From Clostridium tertium (GTDB taxonomy: Bacteria > Bacillota > Clostridia > Clostridiales > Clostridiaceae): a DNA stretch of 64,000 bases. Both the position numbers and the translations under genes were made by a program. Location of the stretch: positions 186,001-250,000 of the forward strand of contig NZ_JAGGJY010000001.1 in assembly GCF_017873245.1 (NCBI RefSeq), given 5' to 3'. Each line of letters opens with the position of its first letter. The first letter of the stretch is position 1. The notes beneath the pieces were generated by a model. It was not told where the DNA came from and ran no database searches. It was given only the letters and a program-made list of their open reading frames with translations. Shown piece by piece: positions 43,481 to 53,220 of the stretch.

Positions 43481-44917
43481 ATGAGCATATTGGACGTATT
43501 TAGAAAACCTTCAAAATATGAAGGAAGATTAGATGAAGCAATAGATATATTAAGTGATATTTGCAAGGCAATAAAAGACTATAGTAAGGAAGATGATTTA
43601 CTTGAAAGTTATCATTATTTAAGAAAGGATATTTATAATATAAATTTAGCAAGATTAGAGCTAGAAAAATCTTTGCTTAGAAATAATTTAAGCAGAGGTG
43701 AAGATTATGAAGAATTATGTTATGAGCATAAATATAAATTATCAACAGTAAAAAGTGAAATGGAAACATCAATTATTGAAGCTTTATCTGCAATTAATTT
43801 ATTAATAAAAAATTATAAGAAATTATATAAAAATTGTGATAAGCAAACTCAAAAAAGATTAATAGAAGGATATAATAATTGCTTAAAGTATTTAAATAAA
43901 GCAAAAAAAATATTGCTTGATAAGGATTCTGTAAGTAGATATATAACAGATAGGGAGGGAAAATTACAAGAAGAAATAGAAATTAAATTAAGAAATGAAT
44001 ATAATATTAAAGTTGATAACAGTGTTAACGGATTAATATTAAAACTAGATAAATGTAATAGTGGGATACTATCAGACTTATCGCAAATGGTAACTTTAGT
44101 TGGTGAAAGGAAGATAGAAAATGTATCTATGGTATTAAAAAAGCTTAGTAAAAGAGTAGAGTTTATAGAAATAGTTATAAATGTTATAAAAAATAAAAAT
44201 TCAATAGAAAACAAAAACGATATTATGAAAAATTTAAATTTTATAGAAAACGAAAATAATGAAATTAAGTTTAATATAGATTTAATAAGGTATAATTCCA
44301 AAAAGATATTGATGGACATACAGCTAAATAATCCTATAGATGCTGATGACTTTAAAGAAGCAATAGATAAAGTTAAGGAAAATTGTGAAGAAATAAAAGA
44401 AAATATATTTAAAATAAATAGTAAGTTAAAAGAAAATTATCATAAAGATAAAAATGAATGTTTAAATATAGAAGATAGAGAATATAATGCTTTTTGCATA
44501 GATTCATATATACGATATTATTACTATGATAAAGAAGATATTGAAAGAGAATGGGATAATTATGAGGAAATTATAAATGGAATTGATGAAATGGGTGATT
44601 TTGATCAAGATGGATATTGTTTTAGATATACTAAAAATGGAATGATTTTAGGTATTAAAACAAAAGAAGATGTCATGTTTGAATTTTTAGATAATTGTAA
44701 AGACGTCAGAATTAATGGAAAGAAGAAATATTTAAATTTAAATAAAAGATTTGAAGTAGATAAATTAATGAATTATACAAGAATTACTACAACTGTTACT
44801 GAATTAAATGACTACATAATGTGTGTATTTTATATAGATAATACAAATGCAGATATATTTGTTAGAGAACTAGAAAAGGTTAAATCTATACAAGAAAATA
44901 AAAGAAAGGATATTTAA
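43481..44917 (+). CDS. Hypothetical coiled-coil protein
   Basis: 478 residues, family unknown. Residues about 1-340 are almost wholly helical and charged with heptad-like spacing (ICKAIKDYSKEDDLLESYHYLRK; NNEIKFNIDLIRYNSKKI), suggesting long coiled coils. Residues about 350-478 look globular with many aromatics (YYYDKEDIEREWDNYEEI, GDFDQDGYCFRYTKNGM) and a strand-rich end. No signal peptide is seen. The ATG at 43481 has AGGAGGG ahead; an ATG at 43436 is far from any site. No neighbour suggests a function. Confidence 0.65.
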   Translation: MSILDVFRKPSKYEGRLDEAIDILSDICKAIKDYSKEDDLLESYHYLRKDIYNINLARLELEKSLLRNNLSRGEDYEELCYEHKYKLSTVKSEMETSIIEALSAINLLIKNYKKLYKNCDKQTQKRLIEGYNNCLKYLNKAKKILLDKDSVSRYITDREGKLQEEIEIKLRNEYNIKVDNSVNGLILKLDKCNSGILSDLSQMVTLVGERKIENVSMVLKKLSKRVEFIEIVINVIKNKNSIENKNDIMKNLNFIENENNEIKFNIDLIRYNSKKILMDIQLNNPIDADDFKEAIDKVKENCEEIKENIFKINSKLKENYHKDKNECLNIEDREYNAFCIDSYIRYYYYDKEDIEREWDNYEEIINGIDEMGDFDQDGYCFRYTKNGMILGIKTKEDVMFEFLDNCKDVRINGKKKYLNLNKRFEVDKLMNYTRITTTVTELNDYIMCVFYIDNTNADIFVRELEKVKSIQENKRKDI

Positions 44918-44982
44918 GAAGCAAGTTCAGACTTGAAAAGAAAATAGGCAATTTCGTGTAATTTTTTATTCTTTCAATTAAT

Positions 44983-45021
44983 AAATAGAAGGGTATAACG
45001 AAATGTTATATCCTTCTATTT
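44983..45021. terminator. Terminator between convergent genes
   Basis: A 17-bp stem AAATAGAAGGGTATAAC (44983-44999) with 45005-45021 (one wobble). It is AT-rich on both sides, so it can serve both strands. Confidence 0.85.
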
Positions 45022-45083
45022 ATTATTAGATTTACTAATTATAATAACTTTCGACTTTTAAAATATGCAGTATATAACTTTTT

Positions 45084-46589
45084 TTATTTATTTTTACTAA
45101 TATTCTTTTCATATAAAGAATATAAGATTAAAGCTATAATTGCAAAAATTATAGGTCCTGCAATTTGAAAGATAGTAGAAATATAATCTTTAGTTTCTAA
45201 AGCAGGTTGCAACACGGTAAATACATTGGCAAAGCCAACAGTCAAAGTTACTATGATTGCAGCTGCAGTAGCGAAAGAATCTTTTTTATATATTTCAAAA
45301 GGTTTTTCAATTTCCTTTTTCTTTTTAAAATATATAAATGCAAAAGATAAAAACATATATGGAATTGTCATAGCTACATTGCCCATTAAAACTAAATAAT
45401 TTAAAAAGACACTTGCGCTTTTACCGCCAAAAGATGTTACAAGTATTATTGCAACGACTATGGCACATTGAACCCACATTGCATTCTTATGCATATTATT
45501 TTCATCTTTTTTACTCCAAGATTTAGGCCAAATGCCGGAAGGAGTTCCTTCTATTAATTGTTTTAAAGGTGAATATGCTAATGTGAAAAATGCACCAAGT
45601 AACGCTAAAAACATTGCAAGTCCTATATATCTAGCAAACAAGGAACCAAGCATGTTTATTGTATTTTGAGATAAGCCAAAAACTTTTCCAATTTCAATTC
45701 CTAAGTTTTTTATAACTATGTATGAAACATTTGCCATATTAATTTCAGGGCCTTTTAAAATATTATTCCAATTTATAAAAAATCCTGCAAATAATATTGC
45801 TAAAGAATATCCTATAGCAATAACTATTGCTGAAATTTTAATTCCTCTTGGAAAGGTTACTTTAGGATTTTCAGTTGCATCAGCTAAACCACCAACTACT
45901 TCAAGGCCACCGTATGCAAATAAAGCAAAAACTAAAAAACCTAAAATTCCTAAAGGTGATTGATAAGCCGGATTAGGTGATGCTAAAAAAGCATGAATAT
46001 CAATAGGTTCAGCTAATTTAAATTTATTTCCAATTAGAACTATTAATCCTCCAATTATTAAAACTAAGTTAGCACTAGTTACAAATATTCCACCAATAGA
46101 AGCTATTTTAGCAATTCCCTTAAGTCCCTTTGATGATATAAATGTAATTAATATAATGAATATTGAGCCTAGTATAGCAAGTGTTCTTGGCGCATTTAAT
46201 CCCAATAAAGACCAAGTGGATGTATTATCTGATCCAAAAATTAAATTAGATAAAGGTACCCAAATTGAAGATGATATATTAACCATCCATATCAAGTAAG
46301 AACTATACCACATAAATGTACCAACAAAAGCATATTTAGGTCCAATAGATTTATCCATCCAGGTATATATTCCTCCACTTTCATCTCTAAAAGCTGCCCC
46401 ATATTCCGCCATCATAAAAGCATATGGTAAAAAGAAAAAAATTGCAGCAAATAAATACCAAGGAATTGCTGAGTAACCCATTAAATAAAATGCTCTAGGA
46501 ATATTATTAAATCCATAAACTGATGTAAAAATCATTAAAATAAGTGCAGATAAGGTTAACTTACCACTATCTAATTTTTTATTTCCCAC
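45084..46589 (-). CDS. APC-superfamily amino-acid permease
   Basis: 501 residues with about 12-13 membrane segments. The first half has LILMIFTSVYGFNNIPRAFYLMGYSAIPWY and EYGAAFRDESGGIYTWM, a pattern shared with the glutamate/GABA antiporter and YjeM branch of the APC superfamily. AYGGLEVVGGLADATENPK in the middle is the family's coupling region. The substrate is an amino acid, not identified. GAGG precedes the ATG. The gene appears single, with an AT-rich gap upstream. Confidence 0.9.
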   Translation of the reverse strand: MGNKKLDSGKLTLSALILMIFTSVYGFNNIPRAFYLMGYSAIPWYLFAAIFFFLPYAFMMAEYGAAFRDESGGIYTWMDKSIGPKYAFVGTFMWYSSYLIWMVNISSSIWVPLSNLIFGSDNTSTWSLLGLNAPRTLAILGSIFIILITFISSKGLKGIAKIASIGGIFVTSANLVLIIGGLIVLIGNKFKLAEPIDIHAFLASPNPAYQSPLGILGFLVFALFAYGGLEVVGGLADATENPKVTFPRGIKISAIVIAIGYSLAILFAGFFINWNNILKGPEINMANVSYIVIKNLGIEIGKVFGLSQNTINMLGSLFARYIGLAMFLALLGAFFTLAYSPLKQLIEGTPSGIWPKSWSKKDENNMHKNAMWVQCAIVVAIILVTSFGGKSASVFLNYLVLMGNVAMTIPYMFLSFAFIYFKKKKEIEKPFEIYKKDSFATAAAIIVTLTVGFANVFTVLQPALETKDYISTIFQIAGPIIFAIIALILYSLYEKNISKNK

Positions 46590-46835
46590 GATTAGACCTC
46601 CTTAAACTATTATTAAAATTATTTTGTTCAATATTAAAGTAATATATTAAGGGAAGTTTACCCATTTTTAATAGCTTAATTATTAATAAGTCTTAAGGAG
46701 ATATGATATAATTAAATAGTAAGTTATACATTTATAAGTATATAAAATACTAAAAGAAAATTTAATATATTCACTGGTGATGATTATTATATAGTAAAGA
46801 TATCTACGATAAATACAAATAGAAAGGTGAAGAAA

Positions 46836-47738
46836 ATGGAAAAGGTTAAGTTAAGTAATAGTTTAGAAATGTCTAGAATAGTTCATGGACATTGGAGACT
46901 TATGGATTGGAATTTAAGTAATGAAGAATTATTAAAATTAGTTGAAGAAGTTAATGAATTAGGTATAACAACAATAGATCATGCTGATATTTATGGTAAC
47001 TTTTGTTGTGAAGAAAAATTTGGTGAGGCATTAAACTTAAAAAAAGGTTTGAGGGAAAAATTACAAATAGTAACGAAGTGTGGTATTAAGTTTCCATCAG
47101 TTAATAGACCAGAAAATAAATCACATTGTTATGATACAAGTAAAGAACATATAATAAAATCAGCTGAAAGATCTTTAAAAAACTTTAAAACAGATTATTT
47201 AGATTTATTATTAATTCATAGAGTTGATGCTTTATTAAATCCAGAGGAAGTAGCAGAGGCATTTTCAAAATTAAAAAATGAAGGTAAGGTAAGAAATTTT
47301 GGAGTATCTAACTTTTTACCAGCTCAATTTAATATGCTAAATTCTTATTTAGATGAAAAATTAGTAACAAATCAAATTGAAGTATCTCCTTTAAATTTAG
47401 AGCATTTCGAAAATGGAACACTTGATTTAATGCTTGAAAAAAGAGTAAAGCCAATGGCGTGGTCTCCTCTTGCTGGAGGAAGAATATTTAAGGGTGAAGA
47501 TGAAGCATCTATAAGAGTTAGAAAAGTTTTAAATAAAATAAAAGAAGAAGTTTCAGCAAAGGACATTGATGAAGTTGTATATGCATGGATATTAATGCAT
47601 CCAAGCAAAATTATGCCTATAGTTGGTTCTGGAAATTTAGATAGAATTAAATCAGCTGTTAGAGCAACTGATTTAAACCTTACAAGAGATCAATGGTTTG
47701 AAATATATGTAGCAGGAAGAGGAGTAGATATTCCTTAA
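46836..47738 (+). CDS. Aldo/keto reductase
   Basis: 300 residues forming an NADPH-dependent TIM-barrel reductase of the YdhF-like group. Visible are TIDHADIYGNFCCEEKFGEAL with catalytic Asp and Tyr, QIVTKCGI with the lysine, DYLDLLLIHRVD, GKVRNFGVSNF, and the nucleotide-binding IMPIVGSGNLDRIKSAV near the end. It reduces aldehydes or ketones; the substrate is unknown. GTG 46827 is inside the AAAGGTG site, so the ATG at 46836, eight bases later, is used. Confidence 0.93.
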   Translation: MEKVKLSNSLEMSRIVHGHWRLMDWNLSNEELLKLVEEVNELGITTIDHADIYGNFCCEEKFGEALNLKKGLREKLQIVTKCGIKFPSVNRPENKSHCYDTSKEHIIKSAERSLKNFKTDYLDLLLIHRVDALLNPEEVAEAFSKLKNEGKVRNFGVSNFLPAQFNMLNSYLDEKLVTNQIEVSPLNLEHFENGTLDLMLEKRVKPMAWSPLAGGRIFKGEDEASIRVRKVLNKIKEEVSAKDIDEVVYAWILMHPSKIMPIVGSGNLDRIKSAVRATDLNLTRDQWFEIYVAGRGVDIP

Positions 47739-47762
47739 GCTAAAGAATTTACAAATTAAAAT

Positions 47763-47796
47763 AGGATATAAGATTACTTAATTAAGCTTATATCCT
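47763..47796 (-). terminator. Terminator of the zinc-ribbon gene
   Basis: AGGATATAAG (47763-47772) pairs with CTTATATCCT (47787-47796). The T-rich tail is on the minus-strand side (ATTTTAATTT), so it stops the gene at 47809-48231. Confidence 0.7.
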
Positions 47797-47808
47797 ACCA
47801 TCTTAAAA

Positions 47809-48231
47809 TTAAGTTTTAAAATCAAATTTATTAGAGCATCTTTTACAAGTTACAACTATTTTACCTTTTTTTCTAGGTAATCTTAATTTTTGTCCGCAGC
47901 TTGGACACTTTGTTATTTTATAATTTTTATTTTCATTTATCTTATTTTCAAGAATTTTAAAAAGATAAGTAAGATTATTTAAATCAAGTGGTGGCATATT
48001 ACTTGGAATTGTAAATCCAAGCTTAGATAATGGTTTATTTATAAATGTAACAAAAGAGTTAAGTTCTCTTCTTCTTCTATAGATATCTTTAGAAAATACT
48101 CTGAAGATAGCAATTAAAAGTACTGCATAACCAATGATCCTTGTAAAACGAGAAAAATTAAGCAATGAGCTTAAAAATAATAAAACTAAAGTTAGTATAT
48201 CTACTCCGTATGTACCTTTTAAGAATCCCAT
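47809..48231 (-). CDS. Membrane protein with C-terminal zinc ribbon
   Basis: 140 residues: two hydrophobic segments (about 10-25 and 31-46), a basic stretch RRRREL, a helical linker, and a four-cysteine zinc ribbon at the end (CPSC then CKRC, separated by 16 residues including LRLPRKKGKIVV). The ribbon is of the kind seen at the tail of rhomboid-adjacent and other clostridial membrane proteins; the function is unknown. GAGGTG lies before the ATG. It is convergent with the aldo/keto reductase. Confidence 0.78.
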   Translation of the reverse strand: MGFLKGTYGVDILTLVLLFLSSLLNFSRFTRIIGYAVLLIAIFRVFSKDIYRRRRELNSFVTFINKPLSKLGFTIPSNMPPLDLNNLTYLFKILENKINENKNYKITKCPSCGQKLRLPRKKGKIVVTCKRCSNKFDFKT

Positions 48232-48385
48232 TTCAACACCTCTATCATAATGTAATATTTATATTATAATACAAAGAGTATACTTCTTCAATTTATATCA
48301 TAATGACAATATATATTATTAGGCTTGAATTGTAGGTGCATATATAGTTAAATATACATAGTAATATATCATGAGGTGAGAATAT

Positions 48386-48724
48386 ATGAAAGAAAGAATA
48401 CCAAAAGATTATCTAGTTAGAATAACAAAAGCATCAACTTATTTTATTTTTAGAAATGGACCAGTTAAGAAATTGTATGACGAGGGTAAACTAGAAGATT
48501 CAGATATTAGAGAAATGCAAAAATACATGCAAAATCATTTAGCATATTTATATAATGTTCTATTAGAAGAAAATGATTTAAAGAAGTTTGATTTAATTAT
48601 TTCTACAATGGACAAGTTTTATATAAATGATTCTGAAGAAATTGAATTGGATGATGATGGATTTGATAATTTCTATAATCAATTATTTAATGAAGTAATG
48701 GAAACCATAAAGATAAAAAAATAA
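48386..48724 (+). CDS. Small hypothetical protein
   Basis: 112 residues, acidic toward the end, mainly helical (KLEDSDIREMQKYMQNHLAYLYNVLLEEN), with no signal peptide or membrane segment. The PKDYLVRITKASTYFIFRNGPVKKLYDEGKLEDSDI opening contains a conserved-looking GPVKKLY turn, but I cannot name a family. GAGGTGAG precedes the ATG. The gene stands alone ahead of a membrane protein gene on the same strand, 90 bases on. Confidence 0.65.
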   Translation: MKERIPKDYLVRITKASTYFIFRNGPVKKLYDEGKLEDSDIREMQKYMQNHLAYLYNVLLEENDLKKFDLIISTMDKFYINDSEEIELDDDGFDNFYNQLFNEVMETIKIKK

Positions 48725-48814
48725 ATTACAACCGCATTTTAAGGAAAACTTAAGCTTAGAAATTATAATTAAATATTATAATTAACTATTATATAGCGTT
48801 ATGGGGGGATTCTT

Positions 48815-49498
48815 ATGTGGTTTTTAAATATAATATTATATTTTAGTATATATAGTTTTTTTGGTTGGATTTGTGAAGTTATTTATTGCTCAATACCAGC
48901 TAAGAAATTTATAAATCGTGGTTTTTTGAAAGGACCAGTATGTCCAGTTTATGGTTTTGGCGCAATGTTTGTTATTTATATAATGAAATGGATTAATATT
49001 AAATCTACAATTTTAGTATTTATTTTTGGAGGATTAATTGCTTCGATAATAGAGTTTATTGCTGATATTTTATTAGAATATGTATTTCATACAAGACTAT
49101 GGAATTATTCAGATAGAAAATTTAATATTAAAGGTAGAGTTTGTTTGCTAAATTCTACTTTATTTGCAGTTTTATCTGTTATATTAATTAAAATAGTACA
49201 TCCTTTTGTATTAGATATAGTAGTTAGGCTAAGCTCAATTACTATAATAATAATATCAAGCTTATGTGTAATATTATTTTTTATAGATTTAGTATTAACT
49301 GTTAGAGAAGTAATTAACTTAAATATAACTTTAAAAAATATGAATATTTTAGAAGAAATTAAAAAAGAATTGAAATTAAAAAATCATAAAAGATTTATTG
49401 AGGCCTTTCCACAATTGGAGCATAAAAAGTATATGAAAGAGTTAAAAAAGCTTAAGGAATTAATTAAAGAATCTATGAAGAATAATAAGAAGGTATAA
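48815..49498 (+). CDS. PF06541-type putative ABC transporter permease (second copy)
   Basis: 227 residues. The family pattern is clear: FFGWICEVIYCSI, FLKGPVCPVYGFGAMFV, IEFIADILLEYVFHTRLWNYSDRKFNIKGR. About five membrane segments occupy the first 170 residues; a charged helical tail of about 55 residues (KKELKLKNHKRFIEAFPQ) follows, which the paralogue at 17099 lacks. GGGGGG precedes the ATG. No ATPase partner is adjacent, so the ABC label should not be taken as a proven function. Confidence 0.82.
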   Translation: MWFLNIILYFSIYSFFGWICEVIYCSIPAKKFINRGFLKGPVCPVYGFGAMFVIYIMKWINIKSTILVFIFGGLIASIIEFIADILLEYVFHTRLWNYSDRKFNIKGRVCLLNSTLFAVLSVILIKIVHPFVLDIVVRLSSITIIIISSLCVILFFIDLVLTVREVINLNITLKNMNILEEIKKELKLKNHKRFIEAFPQLEHKKYMKELKKLKELIKESMKNNKKV

Positions 49499-49542
49499 CT
49501 TTATTATTATTTGTAAAGATTTATTATTACGGAGGTGAAATT

Positions 49543-49956
49543 ATGTACATCGCATTTGGAAGAAAAGTGGTTGATACAGAGGAAGTAAAAAATGAAATTG
49601 AAAATAATTCAGAATTTAAAGTAATTAAAGATATGAGCAAGGGAACTAAAAGAGAAGATACATTAGCTTTTAACTTAAGCATAGATGTAGGTATATTAAA
49701 TGGAATTATAGAAGATGATTATAATATAGATGAGTTAAATGAAGATGAGCTTTTTGATGAATATATGAGTTTATCAGAAGAATTAGCTACAGATATGGAA
49801 GATATTTTACCAGATGAAGCTATTATGGACATAAAGGCTTATAAATGGGATCCGTCTGATAATGATATAAAGCTGATAATAGCAGCAACACATGAAGATA
49901 CTGGAGAAGGTAAACTTAAAGATGTAATGAGAAGATTAATAACTCAATTAGAATAA
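49543..49956 (+). CDS. Hypothetical acidic protein
   Basis: 137 residues, strongly acidic (NIDELNEDELFDEYMSLSEELATDMEDILPDE). It has an N-terminal alpha/beta part (MYIAFGRKVVDTEEVKNEI) and a beta-alpha ending (DNDIKLIIAATHEDTGEGKLKDVMRRL). No signal peptide or membrane segment is present. GGAGGTGA precedes the ATG, and a terminator follows within two bases of the stop. Family not recognised. Confidence 0.65.
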   Translation: MYIAFGRKVVDTEEVKNEIENNSEFKVIKDMSKGTKREDTLAFNLSIDVGILNGIIEDDYNIDELNEDELFDEYMSLSEELATDMEDILPDEAIMDIKAYKWDPSDNDIKLIIAATHEDTGEGKLKDVMRRLITQLE

Positions 49957-49957
49957 T

Positions 49958-49992
49958 AAAAAGTCACCATATTTAAGCTATGGTGACTTTTT
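49958..49992 (+). terminator. Terminator
   Basis: A perfect 14-bp stem AAAAAGTCACCATA (49958-49971) with 49979-49992, T-rich at the 3' side. The A-run could also stop the small minus-strand ORF. Confidence 0.9.
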
Positions 49993-50038
49993 AGATTTAA
50001 GTTATAATTTTTAAATATAAGAATATCTTCATTATAAT

Positions 50039-50134
50039 TTATTTTTTCTTTTTTGAGTTTTTTTTAGCTGAGTCTTTTTTACTATTTTTTTTGTCTTTAG
50101 AGTCGTTCTTTTTGTTTTGATTTGACTTACTCAT
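50039..50134 (-). CDS. Small Lys/Ser-rich basic peptide (31 aa)
   Basis: A 31-residue ORF, MSKSNQNKKNDSKDKKN onward and ending in SKKKK. It contains only Lys, Ser, Asn, Asp, Gln and one Ala besides the Met. TAGGAG stands seven bases before the ATG. The composition suits binding to nucleic acid or another polyanion and is not expected by chance over an entire ORF, though low-complexity A-rich DNA makes lysine runs easy. Its terminator would be the hairpin at 49958-49992. No family is recognised. Confidence 0.55.
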   Translation of the reverse strand: MSKSNQNKKNDSKDKKNSKKDSAKKNSKKKK

Positions 50135-50282
50135 TTTATTCTCCTAAATAATAATATAATTAATAATATTATTTTATCTTGTAGAATAGACTAGAAATTT
50201 ATTAAAGATATTAGAAATTATACCAAAATATAGTATAATTAAAATGGATATATAAAAAGTATATTAATTAGGGGGATAAGCT

Positions 50283-52277
50283 ATGAGACTCAACAAATTT
50301 ACTAACAAGATAGTTGCATACTGTATAGGAGTGGTTATAATAGCGCTTACTATAATATCATTTATTGCTTATTATTTTGCTAACGATACATTAGCAAAAA
50401 GTAATACTACGTTAATGTATGGAATGACAAAGATCTCAGCAAAGCTAATAAGTGATGAAGTACAAGAGCATTTGAGGTTTTTAGAGGATATTACAAATGA
50501 TGAAAAAATAAAAAATAAGGATATTAAAATAGAAGAAAAAGTTGAAATTCTAGATCAAAATCTTAGTGATAAAGGTTTTTATAATTATGGTATCGCCTCT
50601 AAGGATGGAAAAGTAATTTATAGCAATGGAAAAACTGATGATATAAGCAGTAGTAATTTCTTTAAGGATTCAATTAATGGGAAAAAAGTAGTATCTAATC
50701 CGTACAAAAGTGATTCAGAATATTTGATGTCATATTTAGTTCCATTTAATGATGGTGGAGAAAATTACATATTAGTTGCTGTAAGAAAAGCCATAGAGTT
50801 TAATGAAATAGTTAATGATACTAATTTACTAGAAAATTCTAATACATTTATATTAGATAAAGAAGGAAACGTAATTTTGGATAACGATTACAATGTTGTA
50901 AAAAATAATACTAATTATATAAAAAATAATATAGATGATAAAAAGTATTCAGAATTTATAACAGTTCAAAAAAATATGATATCAAAAAATGAAGGAATAG
51001 AAAAATATAAATTTGGTGTTGAAAAGATGTATATTACTTATACTCCTATTGATAGTACAGATTGGTCTATAGGAATAACGATTAGCAACAGAGAACTTTT
51101 AAAAGAATTAAAGGGATTAATAACTTGGTTATTACTTTCTTCCATTACAGTACTGCTATTAAGTATAGTAATAATTATATTTTTAACTAAAGCCATAAGT
51201 AAGATATTTGAAGCAATAAAAACTAATATGAATGATTTTTCAAAAGGAAACCTTCAAGTCAGTTTTCATGAAAAATATTTAAAGAGAAAAGATGAAATAG
51301 GAAATATATGTAGAGCTATTGAAGGTACTAAATCAGAAGTTGGAAGCATGATAAGAGGAGTACAAAATCTATCAAATGATACTCTTGAGGATTCAGCTAA
51401 TTTAGCATATATCTCAGAAGAACTTAGTCAGTCAACTGAAAATATATATTTATCAATAAATGAAGTTGCTAAAGGCACAAGTAAACAATCTAATGAATTA
51501 TTAAATATAGTTAATATAGTAAATAAATTAGGGGACAGCATGAAGGAGGCAGAATTAAATATAAAGAGAATAAAAAAAGTTTCAGAAGAAATAGATAATA
51601 ATTCTGAAAAAAGTAATGAGGATATGATAAATTTAATTGAATCCATAAATTCATTTGATAAAAAGTTTTCCATATTTATAAAAAGCATAAAAAATATGAA
51701 TTCTGATATAGAAACTGTAAAGAATATATCTGTTTTAATTGATGATATATCAGATCAAACAAATTTATTAGCTTTAAATGCAGCTATTGAAGCAGCTAGA
51801 GTAGGTGAAGCAGGTAAAGGATTTGCAGTGGTAGCAGATGAAGTTAGATCTTTAGCAGAAACATCTAAAGAAGCTTCAAATAATATTTATAAAATATTAA
51901 ATAATATATTTAATAATGCAAAAGCAATATCAAATGAAACAGAGGAAATGAGTCAAGGATTAGAAGAACAAAAAATCGTAGTTGAAGAAACTATAAATTC
52001 TTTTAATAATATATCTAATTCAATTAAAAGTGTTAGTCCAAAAATAAAGGATATAAATGAATCTTTTATAAAGGTTGAAGAAGATAGAAGTTGTCTTTTA
52101 GAAACAGTTCAAGAGGTTTCAGCATTATCAGAAGAAATAGCTGCATCATCAGAGGAAATTACAGCATCATCTGAAGAGTTAAAGAAAAATACAACAATGG
52201 TAGCTATAAGTTCTCATAATTTAGCAAATAAAACTGCTGATATGAATGACTTACTAGATAAATTTCAAGCTTATTAA
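50283..52277 (+). CDS. Methyl-accepting chemotaxis protein (dCache sensor)
   Basis: 664 residues: membrane segment about 9-31, a large outside sensor of the double-Cache type (about 35-280; [51 protein letters not shown]), membrane segment about 282-306, HAMP, then the signalling coil. Its tip is [20 protein letters not shown] with [14 protein letters not shown], the CheA/CheW contact. The adaptation helices are short and the C-terminus ends soon after LLDKFQAY, without a CheR-binding tail. The ligand is unknown. GGGGGATAA precedes the ATG. Confidence 0.94.
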   Translation: MRLNKFTNKIVAYCIGVVIIALTIISFIAYYFANDTLAKSNTTLMYGMTKISAKLISDEVQEHLRFLEDITNDEKIKNKDIKIEEKVEILDQNLSDKGFYNYGIASKDGKVIYSNGKTDDISSSNFFKDSINGKKVVSNPYKSDSEYLMSYLVPFNDGGENYILVAVRKAIEFNEIVNDTNLLENSNTFILDKEGNVILDNDYNVVKNNTNYIKNNIDDKKYSEFITVQKNMISKNEGIEKYKFGVEKMYITYTPIDSTDWSIGITISNRELLKELKGLITWLLLSSITVLLLSIVIIIFLTKAISKIFEAIKTNMNDFSKGNLQVSFHEKYLKRKDEIGNICRAIEGTKSEVGSMIRGVQNLSNDTLEDSANLAYISEELSQSTENIYLSINEVAKGTSKQSNELLNIVNIVNKLGDSMKEAELNIKRIKKVSEEIDNNSEKSNEDMINLIESINSFDKKFSIFIKSIKNMNSDIETVKNISVLIDDISDQTNLLALNAAIEAARVGEAGKGFAVVADEVRSLAETSKEASNNIYKILNNIFNNAKAISNETEEMSQGLEEQKIVVEETINSFNNISNSIKSVSPKIKDINESFIKVEEDRSCLLETVQEVSALSEEIAASSEEITASSEELKKNTTMVAISSHNLANKTADMNDLLDKFQAY

Positions 52278-52315
52278 AGTTTGAAGGTGTAAAAGGTAAA
52301 ACTTCATTGTAAGGT

Positions 52316-52477
52316 GTGGGAAGTGACACAAATATACTGAATGGAAATGTAACTAAAAATATTAATATTTCAAGTGATAAAAGAAAATATCATATATTAG
52401 ATGAGTATATTGTGATAGATGATTTAGAGAAATTATCAAAGTTAATACTTGAAATAGTTAAGATAAATAGAAAATAA
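52316..52477 (+). CDS. Possible small protein (53 aa)
   Basis: A GTG-initiated frame of 53 residues running from a stop codon to 52477, with a helical C-terminal half (YIVIDDLEKLSKLILEIVKINRK). Composition is protein-like and a terminator hairpin overlaps its stop codon. However, the only upstream purine-rich site (AAGG) is one base from the GTG, so the start is doubtful. It might be a real small gene or the decayed end of something larger. Confidence 0.4.
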   Translation: MGSDTNILNGNVTKNINISSDKRKYHILDEYIVIDDLEKLSKLILEIVKINRK

Positions 52478-52511
52478 GGAGCAGTAAACTTATAAGGTAC
52501 TACTCCTTATT
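52473..52511. terminator. Terminator between convergent genes
   Basis: AATAAGGAG (52473-52481) pairs with CTCCTTATT (52503-52511), extended inward by AGTA/TACT after one mismatch. It is T-rich on the plus-strand side. Confidence 0.75.
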
Positions 52512-52536
52512 TAATTTTATATTAAGTAGCAGAGAA

Positions 52537-53058
52537 TTAACACATTCCGCCACTGCCTCCGCCCATGTTGCCGCCACCACAAGCATTCATAGTATTTTGG
52601 GTAGTTCCTTGAGAACTATTTTGTTTGTAGTAATTAATTATTTCATTAGAGCGCATTCTTAAAGTATTTAAAGTCTTTGCATATTCATCATTTTCAGGAT
52701 CAATTTCTGTAGCAGTTACTATATGCTGAACTCCTAGGTCAAACCAGCCTTTTTTAAAATAAACAAAGCCTTTTAAGTAATTCCATTCAGCAGAGTCGTT
52801 TAAATCTAGAAGATTTAATTTACTTTCAGCAATTGGAATATTATTATTATCAATAAGTGTTCGAATTTCTTTATAAATAGCACCATTAATTAATACATCG
52901 TAAGCCATATTAGCTTCGGAAAGAACTTCTTCAGCAAGTGGACGAGATTGAAGATCTGTGTTGTTAGTAGCATATTCATCTAATATGTTTTTATAGGCTT
53001 GTTTAATTTCATCTTTTGAAGACTCTGGAGTAACCCCTAAAATTTTATATGGGTCCAA
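52537..53058 (-). CDS. J-domain-like protein lacking the HPD motif
   Basis: 173 residues. It begins as a DnaJ J domain (MDPYKILGVTPESSKDEIKQAYKNILDEY), but the HPD tripeptide that activates DnaK is missing; TNN stands near residue 31 where HPD is expected. Helix IV-like LAEEVLSEANMAYDVLI is kept. A TPR-like pair of helices follows (AEWNYLKGFVYFKKGWFDLGVQHIVTATEIDPENDEY). The end is ACGGG then a Gly-rich GGGSGGMC (159-173), with two cysteines. Homologous clostridial J proteins usually keep HPD, so a co-chaperone function is doubtful. The ribosome binding site is GAAGGATG. Confidence 0.82.
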   Translation of the reverse strand: MDPYKILGVTPESSKDEIKQAYKNILDEYATNNTDLQSRPLAEEVLSEANMAYDVLINGAIYKEIRTLIDNNNIPIAESKLNLLDLNDSAEWNYLKGFVYFKKGWFDLGVQHIVTATEIDPENDEYAKTLNTLRMRSNEIINYYKQNSSQGTTQNTMNACGGGNMGGGSGGMC

Positions 53059-53220
53059 AATAGTTTCACATCCTTCATATTTATATACTTATTATAAATA
53101 TATAGATAACCATTAAATTATGTTACAAATTAAGTTCGTCATATATTTTAAATATATTTGGAAAGAAGACAATAATGTGATAAATTAATTTTATAAATAT
53201 AAATGAAAAGGAGATAACAA

